From Moheibacter lacus (GTDB lineage Bacteria; Bacteroidota; Bacteroidia; Flavobacteriales; Weeksellaceae), in the NCBI RefSeq assembly GCF_014042165.1, contig NZ_JACDZE010000005.1, positions 52,511-116,510 of the forward strand: a stretch of DNA of 64,000 nt, written 5' to 3'. The notes below the pieces were generated by a model, which did no database searches, was not told the DNA's origin, and saw nothing but the letters and a program-made list of their open reading frames with translations. Position 1 is the first letter of the stretch. Every line of letters begins with the position of its first letter. The position numbers were made by a program, and so were the translations under genes. Shown here piece by piece: positions 53,655 through 63,103 of the stretch.

Positions 53655-53981
53655 ATGTTTGTCGTGGTCATTTCTTGGTTATTTGCAAAAAACTTTCGGG
53701 GTTTGGCGATTTATCCTTTTATTTTTTTGCGTGAAAAAGCCCTAAAAGAAAATCTAAATATCATCAACCATGAACGCATCCATTTGCGTCAACAAATCGA
53801 AATGCTTTGGATATTTTTCTTTTTGTGGTACGGATTCGAATTTTTGATTCGCTGGATTCAATTCAAAAACCCATTGGTAGCTTATTTCAACATCAGTTTT
53901 GAAAAAGAAGCTTATGCAAATGAAATCAATTTGGACTATCTGAAAAACCGGAAATTTTGGTCTTTTACGAAGTATTTATAA
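53655..53981 (+). CDS. Small membrane protein with HExxH motif
   Basis: A 108-residue protein. An N-terminal hydrophobic stretch (VVVISWLFAKNFRGLAIYPFIFL) is followed by the zinc-metalloprotease-like motif NHERIHLRQQIE (His-Glu-x-x-His). A second membrane segment (MLWIFFFLWYGFEFLI) comes next, then FEKEAYANE about 40 residues after the motif, where a third zinc ligand glutamate would fit. The layout recalls the catalytic segment of M56/M48-type membrane peptidases in miniature. No activity can be claimed. It is 9 bp after the lipoprotein gene. Confidence 0.7.
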   Translation: MFVVVISWLFAKNFRGLAIYPFIFLREKALKENLNIINHERIHLRQQIEMLWIFFFLWYGFEFLIRWIQFKNPLVAYFNISFEKEAYANEINLDYLKNRKFWSFTKYL

Positions 53982-54008
53982 TCATAACTTTGCACTCTTC
54001 CTTTCATT

Positions 54009-54030
54009 CTTTGCGAACTTTGCGGTTAAC
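54009..54030. repeat. Single CTTTGCG-type dispersed repeat
   Basis: CTTTGCGAACTTTGCGGTTA matches the pattern CTTTGyGnnCyTTGyGGTTaA seen twice, inverted, at 39518-39598. It lies between the HExxH protein gene and the ACC deaminase-like gene. Confidence 0.55.
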
Positions 54031-54041
54031 TACACAATCAG

Positions 54042-54953
54042 ATGATCTCATTCCCTAAAATACAATCCGAAATTCAATTTCTTGAAAAGAAAAATGACAT
54101 AGAAATTTCAATTTTGCGTGAAGATCAAATTCATGCTGAAATTTCCGGCAATAAATTCCGAAAGTTAAAATACAATTTGGAAGCATTCTCCAAAGGAAAT
54201 CATGATGCACTTCTAACTTTTGGTGGAGCTTATTCCAATCATATTTCCGCTACAGCTGCTGCCGGAAAAGTATTTGGCGTAAAAACCATCGGCATAATTC
54301 GCGGAGAAGAATTAGCTGAAAAAATAAATGAAAACCCGACACTGACTTTTGCTCAAAGTTGTGGAATGCATCTCAAATTCATTTCGCGAGAACAATACCG
54401 AAACAAAAATTCTCCGGAATTTTTGGACAAATTAAAATCGGAATTCGGGAATATTTACATTTTACCGGAAGGTGGAACTAATGAACTAGCGGTAAAAGGT
54501 TGTGAAGAAATTCTCCGAAATCATACAAAGGATTTTGACTTTATTTGTTGTCCGGTAGGAACTGGAGGAACGATTTCGGGATTGATCAATTCGGCTGAAA
54601 ATCATCAGAAAGTTTTGGGTTTTCCGGCTTTGAAAGATTCCGACTATTTGGTCAATGAAATAAATCGATTTACAAATCGTTCCCATTTTGAGCTGATTTC
54701 TGATTATCATTTCGGCGGATACGCCAAAGTAAAACCCGAATTATTGGATTTCGTTAACGGATTTAAAGCGCAATTTGATGTAACTTTGGATGCGATTTAT
54801 ACCGGGAAAATGATGTTTGGAATATATGATTTGATAGAAAATGGATATTTCCCTCCAAAATCAAAAATTCTTGCCGTTCACACAGGTGGAATTCAGGGAA
54901 ATGCGGGTATGAATCAAAAATTGAAACAAAAAAATAAAAAGCTGATCGTATGA
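54042..54953 (+). CDS. PLP-dependent ACC deaminase/D-cysteine desulfhydrase-like enzyme
   Basis: A 303-residue fold-type II PLP enzyme. The lysine motif EISGNKFRKLKYNLEAF (Schiff-base lysine in the GNKFRKL context) is near residue 35. It is followed by GGAYSNHISATAAAGK, the PLP-phosphate-binding VGTGGTISG and the C-terminal AVHTGGIQGNAG. Substrates could be 1-aminocyclopropane-1-carboxylate or D-cysteine; the sequence alone cannot decide. It overlaps the glucosaminidase gene by 4 bp. Confidence 0.9.
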   Translation: MISFPKIQSEIQFLEKKNDIEISILREDQIHAEISGNKFRKLKYNLEAFSKGNHDALLTFGGAYSNHISATAAAGKVFGVKTIGIIRGEELAEKINENPTLTFAQSCGMHLKFISREQYRNKNSPEFLDKLKSEFGNIYILPEGGTNELAVKGCEEILRNHTKDFDFICCPVGTGGTISGLINSAENHQKVLGFPALKDSDYLVNEINRFTNRSHFELISDYHFGGYAKVKPELLDFVNGFKAQFDVTLDAIYTGKMMFGIYDLIENGYFPPKSKILAVHTGGIQGNAGMNQKLKQKNKKLIV

Positions 54954-56011
54954 TGAAACGAAATTTGGGATTGATTTTACTCTTTTTTATTTCACAAATA
55001 TTCGCACAAGAATCCCGGGATTTGGATTACATACGTGCGCATGCCCTTCTGGCAGTTGAAGAAATGGAATTGTACAAAATCCCTGCGAGCATCACGCTTT
55101 CGCAAGGTATTTTGGAAACCGGAGGTGGTCAAAGTCGTTTGGCCGAAATCGCCAACAATCATTTCGGAATCAAATGCAAAAGTCCGAAAGAATGGAGCGG
55201 ACCGACCATCAGCCATACCGATGATGCACCAAACGAATGTTTCCGCAAATACGGAACTGTTCAAGAAAGCTATCGGGATCATTCCAAATTTCTGGCGGAA
55301 AGACCCTACTACAAAGATTTGTTCAAATTAAAACTGCATGATTATAAAGCTTGGGCGCATGGTCTGAAAAAAGCCGGATATGCGACCAATCCAAAATATG
55401 CAGGAATTTTGATTTCGAGAATTGAGAAATACAATTTGGATCAATTTGATAAAATTACTTCTTTAGAAGTTTATGCCAAATTGGAAGAATTATATGGAAA
55501 TTTTGACAAAAAGGTCATGCTTTCAAGTGTTCCGGTTCCTGCTGTTGTTCCGGTACCGGTTCCAGTGGTCACAGTAAAAGACGAACCGCTTATCGCATCT
55601 GCAAAACCTAAAACATCCAATGCATCAAAAGAAATTAGAGTTGAGAAGCGAATGGAAAACCCATTTTTGCGCATAAAAAATCATCCGGTTGGTGTGAATT
55701 ATGTCGTAGCACAAGAAGGTGAATCATTAGTTTCATTAGCACAGCTTTATGAATTCAAAACCAAAGAATTAGCTTCCTATAACGAACTACCAGTTGATGG
55801 GAAATTAATTCCTGGCCAATTGGTATTTTTAGACAAAAAGAAAAACAAAGGAGCGCAAAAAAATTATACTGTACAAGCTGGCGAAACCATGTATTTGATC
55901 GCCCAAAAAGTTGGAATGAAAATTTCAAAATTATATAAATTGAACAAAATGGAAGCCGGTCAACAACCGAAAGCCGGAACAATATTGAATCTGAAAACCC
56001 GAAAAAGATAA
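54950..56011 (+). CDS. Exported glucosaminidase with two LysM domains
   Basis: A 353-residue peptidoglycan hydrolase. The signal peptide is [15 protein letters not shown]. Residues ~25-165 form a GH73-type mannosyl-glycoprotein endo-beta-N-acetylglucosaminidase domain ([18 protein letters not shown] with the catalytic glutamate, [35 protein letters not shown]). A Pro/Val linker ([13 protein letters not shown]) precedes two LysM repeats at ~230-272 and ~285-353 ([37 protein letters not shown]). It likely cleaves glycan strands during growth. The stop overlaps the hemL start by 1 bp. Confidence 0.92.
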   Translation: MMKRNLGLILLFFISQIFAQESRDLDYIRAHALLAVEEMELYKIPASITLSQGILETGGGQSRLAEIANNHFGIKCKSPKEWSGPTISHTDDAPNECFRKYGTVQESYRDHSKFLAERPYYKDLFKLKLHDYKAWAHGLKKAGYATNPKYAGILISRIEKYNLDQFDKITSLEVYAKLEELYGNFDKKVMLSSVPVPAVVPVPVPVVTVKDEPLIASAKPKTSNASKEIRVEKRMENPFLRIKNHPVGVNYVVAQEGESLVSLAQLYEFKTKELASYNELPVDGKLIPGQLVFLDKKKNKGAQKNYTVQAGETMYLIAQKVGMKISKLYKLNKMEAGQQPKAGTILNLKTRKR

Positions 56012-57291
56012 TGATTTACCAAAGAAGCAGTGCGCTATTTCAAGAAGCGCAAAATTTCATTCCCGGAGGCGTAAATTCACCAGTACGCGCATTTAAATCT
56101 GTAGGCGGAACACCTATTTTCATGAAAAAAGCACAAGGTGCTTATCTGTACGACGAGGATGGAAGAAGCTATATCGACTACATCAATTCTTGGGGACCGA
56201 TGATCTTAGGGCACACCCATCCCAAAGTTCTGGAAGCCGTAAGTTTACAATTGGAAAAAGGGTTTTCATTTGGAACGCCTACAGAATTAGAAGTTGAAAT
56301 CGCAAAATTCATCACAGAAAACGTCCCAAATGTGGACAAAATCCGAATGGTGAATTCAGGAACAGAAGCTTGTATGAGCGCAATTCGACTTGCTAGAGGC
56401 TTTACAAGGCGCGATAAAATCATCAAGTTTGAAGGCTGCTATCATGGTCATTCGGATTCGTTTCTGATCAAAGCCGGAAGTGGCGCGATTACATTTGGAA
56501 ACCCGAACAGTCCCGGCGTTACACAAGGAACTGCAAAAGATACATTGTTAGCGATTTACAACGACATTACATCTGTAAAAAACTTATTTGAAAACAATCC
56601 GGAGGAAATTGCTGCTGTGATCATCGAACCGATTGCCGGAAACATGGGCTGCATCGTTCCTGAACCTGGATTCATGGAAGAGTTAAGAAGAATTTGTACT
56701 GAAAATGGCGCATTGTTGATTTTTGACGAAGTGATGACCGGATTCAGACTAGGATTTGAAGGCGCTCAGAAAGCATTGAATATCGATGCGGATTTGGTTT
56801 GTTACGGAAAAATCATCGGCGGCGGATTTCCGGTTGGAGCTTTTGCTGGAAGAAGCGAAATCATGGAGCATTTGGCACCAATCGGACCGGTTTATCAGGC
56901 AGGAACCTTATCAGGAAATCCCATCGCCATGCGTGCAGGGTTGACCACATTATCCATTTTGCATGAAGATTTAAAATTATACGAACGCATCAACGAAACC
57001 ACCAAAATCCTTCACGAAGAAATTTCATCCCTTCTCTCCGAAAAAGGAATTGCGCATACTGTGAACCGATTTGGATCGATGATTTCATTCTTTTTTGGTG
57101 ATCATAAAGTGAAAAATTTCGATGATGCGCAAAAAGCTGATCACGGTGTTTTTAACCAATTTTTTCATCATCTGCTGAAAGAAGGAATTTACCTCCCACC
57201 TTCTGGTTATGAAACTTGGTTTATTTCGGACTCCATCGGAAATGAAGAAATTGAAAAGACATTGGAAGCGGTGAATACTTTCGAAATTTAA
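56011..57291 (+). CDS. hemL: Glutamate-1-semialdehyde 2,1-aminomutase
   Basis: Converts glutamate 1-semialdehyde to 5-aminolevulinate for tetrapyrrole synthesis. The 426-residue class III aminotransferase has [18 protein letters not shown] at the N terminus, [35 protein letters not shown], the PLP-binding [11 protein letters not shown] and the Schiff-base lysine in [17 protein letters not shown]. It shares one base with the preceding glucosaminidase stop codon, so it belongs to the same transcript. 57292-57445 beyond it is AT-rich and holds nothing I can name. Confidence 0.96.
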   Translation: MIYQRSSALFQEAQNFIPGGVNSPVRAFKSVGGTPIFMKKAQGAYLYDEDGRSYIDYINSWGPMILGHTHPKVLEAVSLQLEKGFSFGTPTELEVEIAKFITENVPNVDKIRMVNSGTEACMSAIRLARGFTRRDKIIKFEGCYHGHSDSFLIKAGSGAITFGNPNSPGVTQGTAKDTLLAIYNDITSVKNLFENNPEEIAAVIIEPIAGNMGCIVPEPGFMEELRRICTENGALLIFDEVMTGFRLGFEGAQKALNIDADLVCYGKIIGGGFPVGAFAGRSEIMEHLAPIGPVYQAGTLSGNPIAMRAGLTTLSILHEDLKLYERINETTKILHEEISSLLSEKGIAHTVNRFGSMISFFFGDHKVKNFDDAQKADHGVFNQFFHHLLKEGIYLPPSGYETWFISDSIGNEEIEKTLEAVNTFEI

Positions 57292-57445
57292 ATTCGTAAA
57301 TATTTAAATGTCAATAATTTAATTGGATTAATTGATCTTATTGTTCAATTAGAATAACTACATGAAGTATGTTAATAAATTAGATTTTTATCATGATTTT
57401 TGATAATCAAATCATTAAACCAGAAACCATATACTGCACTACGCG

Positions 57446-58564
57446 TTAATAATTTACCATATCGGCCAATTCTTCACCAACCAAACTCCCTATCGCAATT
57501 CCGGTTCCGGTAAGCCTAACGCCGCAATAAACGTTCTCTGAGAGTTGTTTGACGATAGGATTTCGATGCGCACCCATGCCCATGATTCCGCTCCATCGGT
57601 GTTCGATTTCGAACGATTCACCTGGTAAAATGATTTCTTTTAAATAGGTTTCCAATTGATTTTGAATCAAATCAGTCGTGCCAAATTCGGTTGTAGTTTC
57701 ACCATGGATATCTAGATTTCTTCCACCACCAAAGAGAATTCGGTTCCCTATATTTCTAAAAAAATAAAAACCCTCATCCATGTGGAAACAGCCTTTCAAT
57801 TTTAAATCTTCAATCGGCTTGGTTACGAGCACTTGCGCTCTTGCCGGAACCACATCTAGATCATAAAGTTGTTGCGTAAATGCGTTGGTACAAAGCATAA
57901 CTTTTTTGGATTTTAACTTGAACTTATTGTTTAATTCTAATTCAACAAAATTCTCTAAATCAGATAAATTGGATACTTTCATGTTGTTCAACACACCTAT
58001 TCCCTTTGATTGAACCAAAGCCAATAAAGCTTTCATCATTTTTCCGGTATGGATTTGTCCTTCAAATGATGTTTCAATCATACCGATGGTATTTTGAAAG
58101 CCAAAATTCTGATTGGATTTTTTAAAGGATTTGGCATCAAAAATTGGGAAAATCCATTGGTTAATTTCATCGATTTGATCCAAACTTTTTTCCATCATTT
58201 CCCGATCTTGATTTCGGAAAACTTCGTATCCTCCCCAACTATGAAAGTCAATTTTCTGATCTCCTAAAAGCTTTCTTAGTTTTTGCAATCCCTTCCATCT
58301 TCTTTCGACCAATCGATAGATTTCTTCCACTGGATTGGATTCTAAATACCAAAGGATTTCAGAAAGGGTTCCAAAACATGCAAATCCGGCATTTTTAGTA
58401 CTGGCGCCTTCCGGTAGAATTCCTTTTTCAAGCACCAGAATTTTGGCCTCCGGATACTTTAATTTTAAATGGTAAGCCGTACTCAATCCGACGATCCCAC
58501 TACCGATGATGGTAAAATCAACGTTTCGGAAATAAGTATCCAATTCCCAATAACTTAAATTCAT
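57446..58564 (-). CDS. FAD-dependent oxidoreductase of the DAO family
   Basis: A 372-residue flavoprotein. The N-terminal Rossmann motif FTIIGSGIVGLSTAYHLK binds FAD, and KNAGFACFGTLSE follows. The C-terminal end has HRWSGIMGMGAHRNPIV and GVRLTGTGIAIGSLVGEELADM, typical of D-amino-acid-oxidase-like (DadA/glycine oxidase) enzymes. The substrate is unknown. I use the ATG at 58564; a TAAATTTG -7 box lies 18 nt upstream, overlapping an in-frame TTG that would otherwise extend the protein. Confidence 0.9.
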   Translation of the reverse strand: MNLSYWELDTYFRNVDFTIIGSGIVGLSTAYHLKLKYPEAKILVLEKGILPEGASTKNAGFACFGTLSEILWYLESNPVEEIYRLVERRWKGLQKLRKLLGDQKIDFHSWGGYEVFRNQDREMMEKSLDQIDEINQWIFPIFDAKSFKKSNQNFGFQNTIGMIETSFEGQIHTGKMMKALLALVQSKGIGVLNNMKVSNLSDLENFVELELNNKFKLKSKKVMLCTNAFTQQLYDLDVVPARAQVLVTKPIEDLKLKGCFHMDEGFYFFRNIGNRILFGGGRNLDIHGETTTEFGTTDLIQNQLETYLKEIILPGESFEIEHRWSGIMGMGAHRNPIVKQLSENVYCGVRLTGTGIAIGSLVGEELADMVNY

Positions 58565-58582
58565 GATAAATCTTTTAAAAGT

Positions 58583-58590
58583 CAAATTTA
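58583..58590 (-). promoter_or_regulatory. -7 box for the FAD oxidoreductase gene
   Basis: The minus strand reads TAAATTTG, a perfect TAnnTTTG, 18 nt before the ATG at 58564. The SUI1 gene diverges 36 bp further on. Confidence 0.5.
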
Positions 58591-58625
58591 GATTTAAATT
58601 CTCTAAAATTTTGTAGGTTTGGGGA

Positions 58626-58952
58626 ATGGATTTACAAGATCAATTGAAAAATTTATTTCCGGATCATATTGTTTCTGAAGAGGAAAATCTAGAGGAAACT
58701 TCCGATTTATGGATGCAAGATGAGCCTATCATTTGCAAATATGAAAAGCGAAAGGGAAAACCTCAAACCATCTTAGAAGGCTATACCGGAGCGGATGAAG
58801 ATTTCAAAAAATTGGCCAAAGAAATCAAAAAATTACTTAGTGTGGGAGGTAGTTTTAAGGATGAAAAAATCATCATTCAAGGAGATTATCGCGATAAAAT
58901 CATGGCATTTCTTAAAGAAAAAGGGTTTAAAGTGAAACGCGTCGGCGGTTAA
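58626..58952 (+). CDS. SUI1/YciH-type translation factor
   Basis: A 108-residue homologue of eukaryotic eIF1 and bacterial YciH. The SUI1 domain covers ~residues 36-108: KYEKRKGKPQTILEGYTG, KELAKEIKKLLSVGGSFKDE and IIIQGDYRDKIMAFLKEKGF. YciH is proposed to sharpen start-codon choice in some bacteria. A AAATTTTG near-consensus box is ~12 nt upstream and a strong bidirectional terminator follows. Confidence 0.93.
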   Translation: MDLQDQLKNLFPDHIVSEEENLEETSDLWMQDEPIICKYEKRKGKPQTILEGYTGADEDFKKLAKEIKKLLSVGGSFKDEKIIIQGDYRDKIMAFLKEKGFKVKRVGG

Positions 58953-58969
58953 AAATCATTATTAAAATA

Positions 58970-59001
58970 AAAAACGGAATGAATCTGCTCATTCCGTTTT
59001 T
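58970..59001. terminator. Bidirectional terminator
   Basis: Arms AAAACGGAATGA (58971-58982) and TCATTCCGTTTT (58989-59000), a perfect 12-bp stem with A and T runs at both ends, between convergent genes. Confidence 0.92.
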
Positions 59002-59005
59002 ATAT

Positions 59006-59386
59006 TTAATCCTGAATTTCTTCAACGTTTAGAATTTCTAATTTTCTTTCTCCTTCTTTAAAAGGCCAAAGAAAACTATCACCCGTTTTTCTCCCAATCA
59101 CGGCTAGTGCGATGTTTGAAGTAATGGAATATTTACCTTTCTTTCTTTTTTCCTTGTTGGAATCTACAAAAAAGTAAATATCTTCCGAGTTCAAAGTATG
59201 GTCTTTTATGGTAACTTTACGGTTAACCGTCACCCTATCTTCCGGTAGATCTTTTCTTAAAACTTGCTGAGCAAATTTCAATTCATTATTGAGTAAATCT
59301 TCTTCTGATTGGGTTACTTTTTTTCTTCTGACCTGATCTTTTACCAAGTCATAAATTCCGGTTGTAACAATAATATTATCTAACAT
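59006..59386 (-). CDS. GreA/GreB C-terminal-domain protein
   Basis: A 126-residue protein. The C-terminal ~85 residues resemble the FKBP-like domain of GreA/GreB and Rnk, which binds RNA polymerase: VTVNRKVTIKDH, SIALAVIGRKTGDSF-like core and WPFKEGERKLEILNVEEI. The N-terminal part is a short helical segment, not the long Gre coiled coil that enters the secondary channel, so transcript-cleavage activity is doubtful. I start at MLDNIIVTTGIYD; an in-frame ATG at 59407 is the alternative. Confidence 0.78.
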   Translation of the reverse strand: MLDNIIVTTGIYDLVKDQVRRKKVTQSEEDLLNNELKFAQQVLRKDLPEDRVTVNRKVTIKDHTLNSEDIYFFVDSNKEKRKKGKYSITSNIALAVIGRKTGDSFLWPFKEGERKLEILNVEEIQD

Positions 59387-59906
59387 TTTAATTCTCTTTT
59401 TTAACATTTGCTATCCGCCATAAATCAAACTCATACCATAAAGAAAGCCTCTTGGCCTTCCAAAAGTTCCAAACGGTAAGCACAATAATTTAATTCACCT
59501 CTAAATTCCCTGTCATGAGTTGAGACAGGGGTTAAAAAAGAAATTCTTTTGAGTCTTGAAGAAATATATCATCCAAAAGATAGGACAACGACTGAATAAG
59601 TGTTGCAGCAAAATAGACGCTATAAATAAAATATACCCTCATTTCACTAAAATCTTTACGAAGATAGGACTAAAACTTTGGACAAACAAACTTGTTAAGG
59701 TAATAAAACGGGGGTGCTATTTAAGGCATTGTTGCACTTCAAGTGAATTTAATTGCGAATGCTAAATAAATTCTGTGGCAGAAAAGCAATTGACCTAAAA
59801 CGACCCCCTGAAAGGAATAATAATTTTGATATTATTCAAATTCTTGTTGACTCAAAGATACAAAATATTTTAACTAGCCGATCTAATTGCTTGATCTTAC
59901 AGAAGA
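59387..59906. other. 520-bp patch without a convincing gene
   Basis: No frame here codes for a recognisable protein. A CCCTGTC/GACAGGG hairpin lies at 59508-59530. Two short open frames on the plus strand (59556-59765 and 59753-59977) have poor composition and no family resemblance; the second runs into the AI-2E gene on the opposite strand. One minus-strand frame (59431-59568) looks more protein-like and is listed separately. I read the patch as decayed DNA, possibly the relic of an inserted element. Confidence 0.5.
59431..59568 (-). pseudogene. Possible C-terminal fragment of a lost protein
   Basis: On the minus strand an open frame without ATG runs from an in-frame stop at 59569-59571 to TGA at 59431-59433, giving 45 residues. 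The peptide contains PVSTHDREFRGELN and ends LELLEGQEAFFMV; its composition is protein-like (heptad leucines, mixed charges). It has no start codon or promoter, so it is at most a gene remnant. The source is unknown to me. Confidence 0.25.
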
Positions 59907-60959
59907 TTAAAGGTCTTCCTTTTCTAAAGGTGAGTTTTCTTTGGGACGATTGGAGAACTCTAATTTATAGATTCTAAACATCCAAAAGAAAAGGGAAAGT
60001 AATATAGGACCAAATATAATTCCGATGAATCCAAATAAACTAACGCCAAGAAAAACACCGAAAATGGTAACCAATGGATGTACATCTGCAATGACTTTCT
60101 GAATCCAAAGTCTGAATATATTATCTGAAAAACCGACCACGATCATACAATAGGCAAATAAAAGATAGGCATTGGTCGTTTCGCCTGTCGCCAACAAATA
60201 AAGACAAGCCGGAATATAAATGATGGCAGCTCCAATCACTGGTATCATCGCTCCAAATATGGTCAATATAAACCAGCCAAACGCACCTTCTAAACCGAAA
60301 ATCAAATATCCAATATAAGCCACCAAAGACTGAAGCAAAGCGACTAATGGTACGCCTACAGCATTGGAAATGACCAATTCCCTCAGATCTTTATTTAAAA
60401 TGACGAGATTCTCTGTTTTTAAAGGAATGTTTTGGTAAAACCAATTTTCCATTTTCCGGAAATTCATCAACATGAAATATAAAATCATATAGGCAATGCA
60501 TAATTGCATAATTCCATTGATAGAAGTATTGAGTAGTTCTTGAACCACCTTAACCACTACAGCAGAAACATCTCCCAAATTGATTTCTTTCTGAATATCT
60601 ACGCCCAACTCTTTATTGATTTGAGATAGACCAAGCTCTATTTTTTGTTGGATTTCATCTTTGCTGTCTATTGCGGCACTCACTTTATCAGTCAATAAAT
60701 TAATCAAAAATAATAATGGTGTTGCAATGACCAAAACACTCGTTAGCATGAGAATAACAACTGAAAAGGTTTTATTCAATTTCCATTTATAAATCATCCA
60801 TCGCAAGGGATGGATCAATAATACATACAAACAAAACGCACCCAAAATCCCTGGAACAAATGCTTTCAGATTGATTAAGATCAAAATCCCCGTTGTGAGT
60901 GCAATGATGATGAAAAACAATTGCCTTAAAATGCTATTGGATATGTATTTTCTTTGCAT
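59907..60959 (-). CDS. AI-2E family transporter
   Basis: A 350-residue membrane protein with about eight hydrophobic helices. The N-terminal pair and PLLFLINLLTDKVSAAIDSKDE precede a soluble periplasmic-type stretch (~residues 85-140). The C-terminal half has GVPLVALLQSLVAYIGYLIFG, FGAMIPVIGAAIIYIPA, and VTIFGVFLGVSLFGFIGIIFGPI, the family signature. Members export small molecules or act as Na+/H+ antiporters; the autoinducer-2 link is not general. Its last codons reach into the decayed patch. Confidence 0.92.
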   Translation of the reverse strand: MQRKYISNSILRQLFFIIIALTTGILILINLKAFVPGILGAFCLYVLLIHPLRWMIYKWKLNKTFSVVILMLTSVLVIATPLLFLINLLTDKVSAAIDSKDEIQQKIELGLSQINKELGVDIQKEINLGDVSAVVVKVVQELLNTSINGIMQLCIAYMILYFMLMNFRKMENWFYQNIPLKTENLVILNKDLRELVISNAVGVPLVALLQSLVAYIGYLIFGLEGAFGWFILTIFGAMIPVIGAAIIYIPACLYLLATGETTNAYLLFAYCMIVVGFSDNIFRLWIQKVIADVHPLVTIFGVFLGVSLFGFIGIIFGPILLSLFFWMFRIYKLEFSNRPKENSPLEKEDL

Positions 60960-61121
60960 ATACTTTGATTTAAATCAAATGTAAACCAAATCTTCTAAAT
61001 TTACGAGGATAGAAACATGGTTCTTGAATTCAATTTAAAGATCTTATGATCTCTTGTTAAAAACCAAATTAAAATTTCAAACCAATAAATTTCGATTAAA
61101 TTTACATTGTTTATTTGATGA

Positions 61122-63017
61122 ATGCTTCACAATTTGGTAAAAAATCTATTGGTAGTTTTGTTTGTCTTAGGCTTTGTTTCCTATTGCTTTTCACAAGAAG
61201 TTGGGAAAAAAGACTCTATTCCCAATCCTTCCGAAACATCTGAAAATAAAGAAGATAACTTCCAAGAATCACTTGAAAATTATCGAAATAAAAATAAATT
61301 CAATCGATTTGTCCATAAATTATTGGTCAAAAAGCCCGGAACAAAAAAAGCCTCCAAAACTTCTGATCGATTTGGTGAAACCCAATCCAATTATTTAAAT
61401 TTTGAAGGAAAAATCATCCGAAACATCAACATTACGACTCTGGATCCTTTTGGATTTTCTGTTATAGATACCCTGGATATTCCCGAAAAATTTATAGAAA
61501 AAGCCGGAAATGCGGTTCATGTCAAAACTAAAAAGTATGTGATAAGAAACTATATTCTGGTAAAAAAAGGAGAAAAACTGGATTCTTTAAAACTCATCGA
61601 ATCTGAACGTTTGATCAGGAGTGAACGGTTTACGCGAAGAGTAAAAATTGATTTGGTAGCTGTCAATGAAGATAGTGTGGATGTTAATTTCCGTACGTTG
61701 GATGCATGGACCATCGCGCCCAATCTAACGCTTTCCGGAAGTAAAGTTGGCGTGCGGCTGAGAGACCGAAATTTCATGGGTTTGGGACATGATTTTGACA
61801 ATCGGTATAGACAAAATTTCGAAAATGGAAAATACCAGTTTCAAACCCGATATTCCATCCCAAATATCCAAAGATCTTTCATAGGATTTCGCATTGGATA
61901 TTCAAGTTTTGAAGAAAATGAATATACCAAATCGGTTGCACTGGAAAGACGTTTTTTCTCACCATTGACCAGATGGGCAGGAGGCGCATTGATAGGACAA
62001 AGAACCTATAGAGATTCTATTCCAAATTCGGTTGGAATAGGCACTCAGGATTATAAATATGATTTACAAGACTATTGGGGTGCCGTTTCATTTCAGTTGT
62101 TTAAAAAAGAAAAATCTGCAGCTGAGAGGGTCAATAATTTGATTTTATCATCGCGCTATTTCCAAGTCAATTATGTAAAAAGCCCTATTCCTGAACTAGA
62201 TCCGGTCAATTTTTATGCAGATGAACAATTTTATTTATTGGGAATCGGTGTTTCCAGACGAGGGTTTGTGCAAGACCGGTACATCGTCAATTATGATATC
62301 GTGGAAGATATTCCCATCGGTCTTTCCTATGGAATCACGACAGGTATTCAAAATAAAAACAACCGAAATCGATTTTATTTAGCCGGTGGATTTAAAATGG
62401 GAAATTATTATCGGCTTGGATTTTTCGGATTTGAAATGGAGTATGGAGGATTTTTGGTAGAGGACAATAAAACGGAACAATCCGTATTTTCTTTCGGCAC
62501 CAATTATTTTACCAGATTGATGTCCTGGGGAAGATGGAAATTCAGAAATTTCATCTCGTCTCAAATCATCATAGGTAATAATCGGGTAGACTCCCGAGGT
62601 GACCGATTGACTTTAAATGAAAATGATCCTCAAGGCATCCCCGGATTTTATAGTAAAGATGTAATTGGAACCAATAAATGGTTGACCAATTTTCAAATCC
62701 AAACCTATTCACCATACGAATTTCTAGGTTTCCGCTTTTCCCCTTTTCTCAATTCTTCTTTAGGTTTAATCAGTAATGAAGGAGAGAATTTAACCGATGG
62801 GAAAATGTACGCCAAAATAGGTTTGGGCATATTATTTACCAATGATTATTTGGTGTTCAGTAATTTCCAACTTTCCCTTGCTTGGTACAATACCATTCCG
62901 GGAATTGGAGATAACCTATTCAAAACCAATACATTTAACAACAATGATTATGAATTAATGAATTTTGAATTTGGTAAACCCGAATTGATCCCTTATAATC
63001 CTTACATCGTCCATTAA
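61122..63017 (+). CDS. POTRA-barrel outer membrane protein (Omp85-like)
   Basis: A 631-residue exported protein. The signal peptide is LLVVLFVLGFVSYCFSQ. Residues ~35-100 are charged linker (KKDSIPNPSETSENKED). A POTRA-like domain follows (NFEGKIIRNINITTLDPFGF, IRNYILVKKGEKLDSLKLIESERLIRSERF). The rest reads as a beta barrel: alternating aromatic strands, GVRLRDRNFMGLGHDFDN, and a C-terminal strand region. It resembles surface-antigen D15-type proteins but is separate from TamL at 6.2 kb. Role in membrane protein or lipid insertion is inferred. A hairpin follows. Confidence 0.82.
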   Translation: MLHNLVKNLLVVLFVLGFVSYCFSQEVGKKDSIPNPSETSENKEDNFQESLENYRNKNKFNRFVHKLLVKKPGTKKASKTSDRFGETQSNYLNFEGKIIRNINITTLDPFGFSVIDTLDIPEKFIEKAGNAVHVKTKKYVIRNYILVKKGEKLDSLKLIESERLIRSERFTRRVKIDLVAVNEDSVDVNFRTLDAWTIAPNLTLSGSKVGVRLRDRNFMGLGHDFDNRYRQNFENGKYQFQTRYSIPNIQRSFIGFRIGYSSFEENEYTKSVALERRFFSPLTRWAGGALIGQRTYRDSIPNSVGIGTQDYKYDLQDYWGAVSFQLFKKEKSAAERVNNLILSSRYFQVNYVKSPIPELDPVNFYADEQFYLLGIGVSRRGFVQDRYIVNYDIVEDIPIGLSYGITTGIQNKNNRNRFYLAGGFKMGNYYRLGFFGFEMEYGGFLVEDNKTEQSVFSFGTNYFTRLMSWGRWKFRNFISSQIIIGNNRVDSRGDRLTLNENDPQGIPGFYSKDVIGTNKWLTNFQIQTYSPYEFLGFRFSPFLNSSLGLISNEGENLTDGKMYAKIGLGILFTNDYLVFSNFQLSLAWYNTIPGIGDNLFKTNTFNNNDYELMNFEFGKPELIPYNPYIVH

Positions 63018-63018
63018 A

Positions 63019-63054
63019 AATCTGCCAAAAATTCAAAACAATTTTTGACAGATT
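63019..63054 (+). terminator. Terminator-like hairpin after the POTRA-barrel gene
   Basis: AATCTG-CAAAAAT pairs with ATTTTTG-CAGATT (13 bp with one internal mismatch). No strong T run follows. Confidence 0.6.
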
Positions 63055-63103
63055 CAAGTATGAAAGATTATTCACACACTATAATCCTTTTCGTGATAAC
63101 ATT

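Noticed and set aside
59006..59386. Full GreA/GreB transcript-cleavage factor
   Set aside because: The long N-terminal coiled coil with acidic tip is missing; only the C-terminal domain is present.
59556..59977. Two small plus-strand open frames as genes
   Set aside because: No start signals or family features, poor composition, and the second overlaps the AI-2E gene on the other strand.
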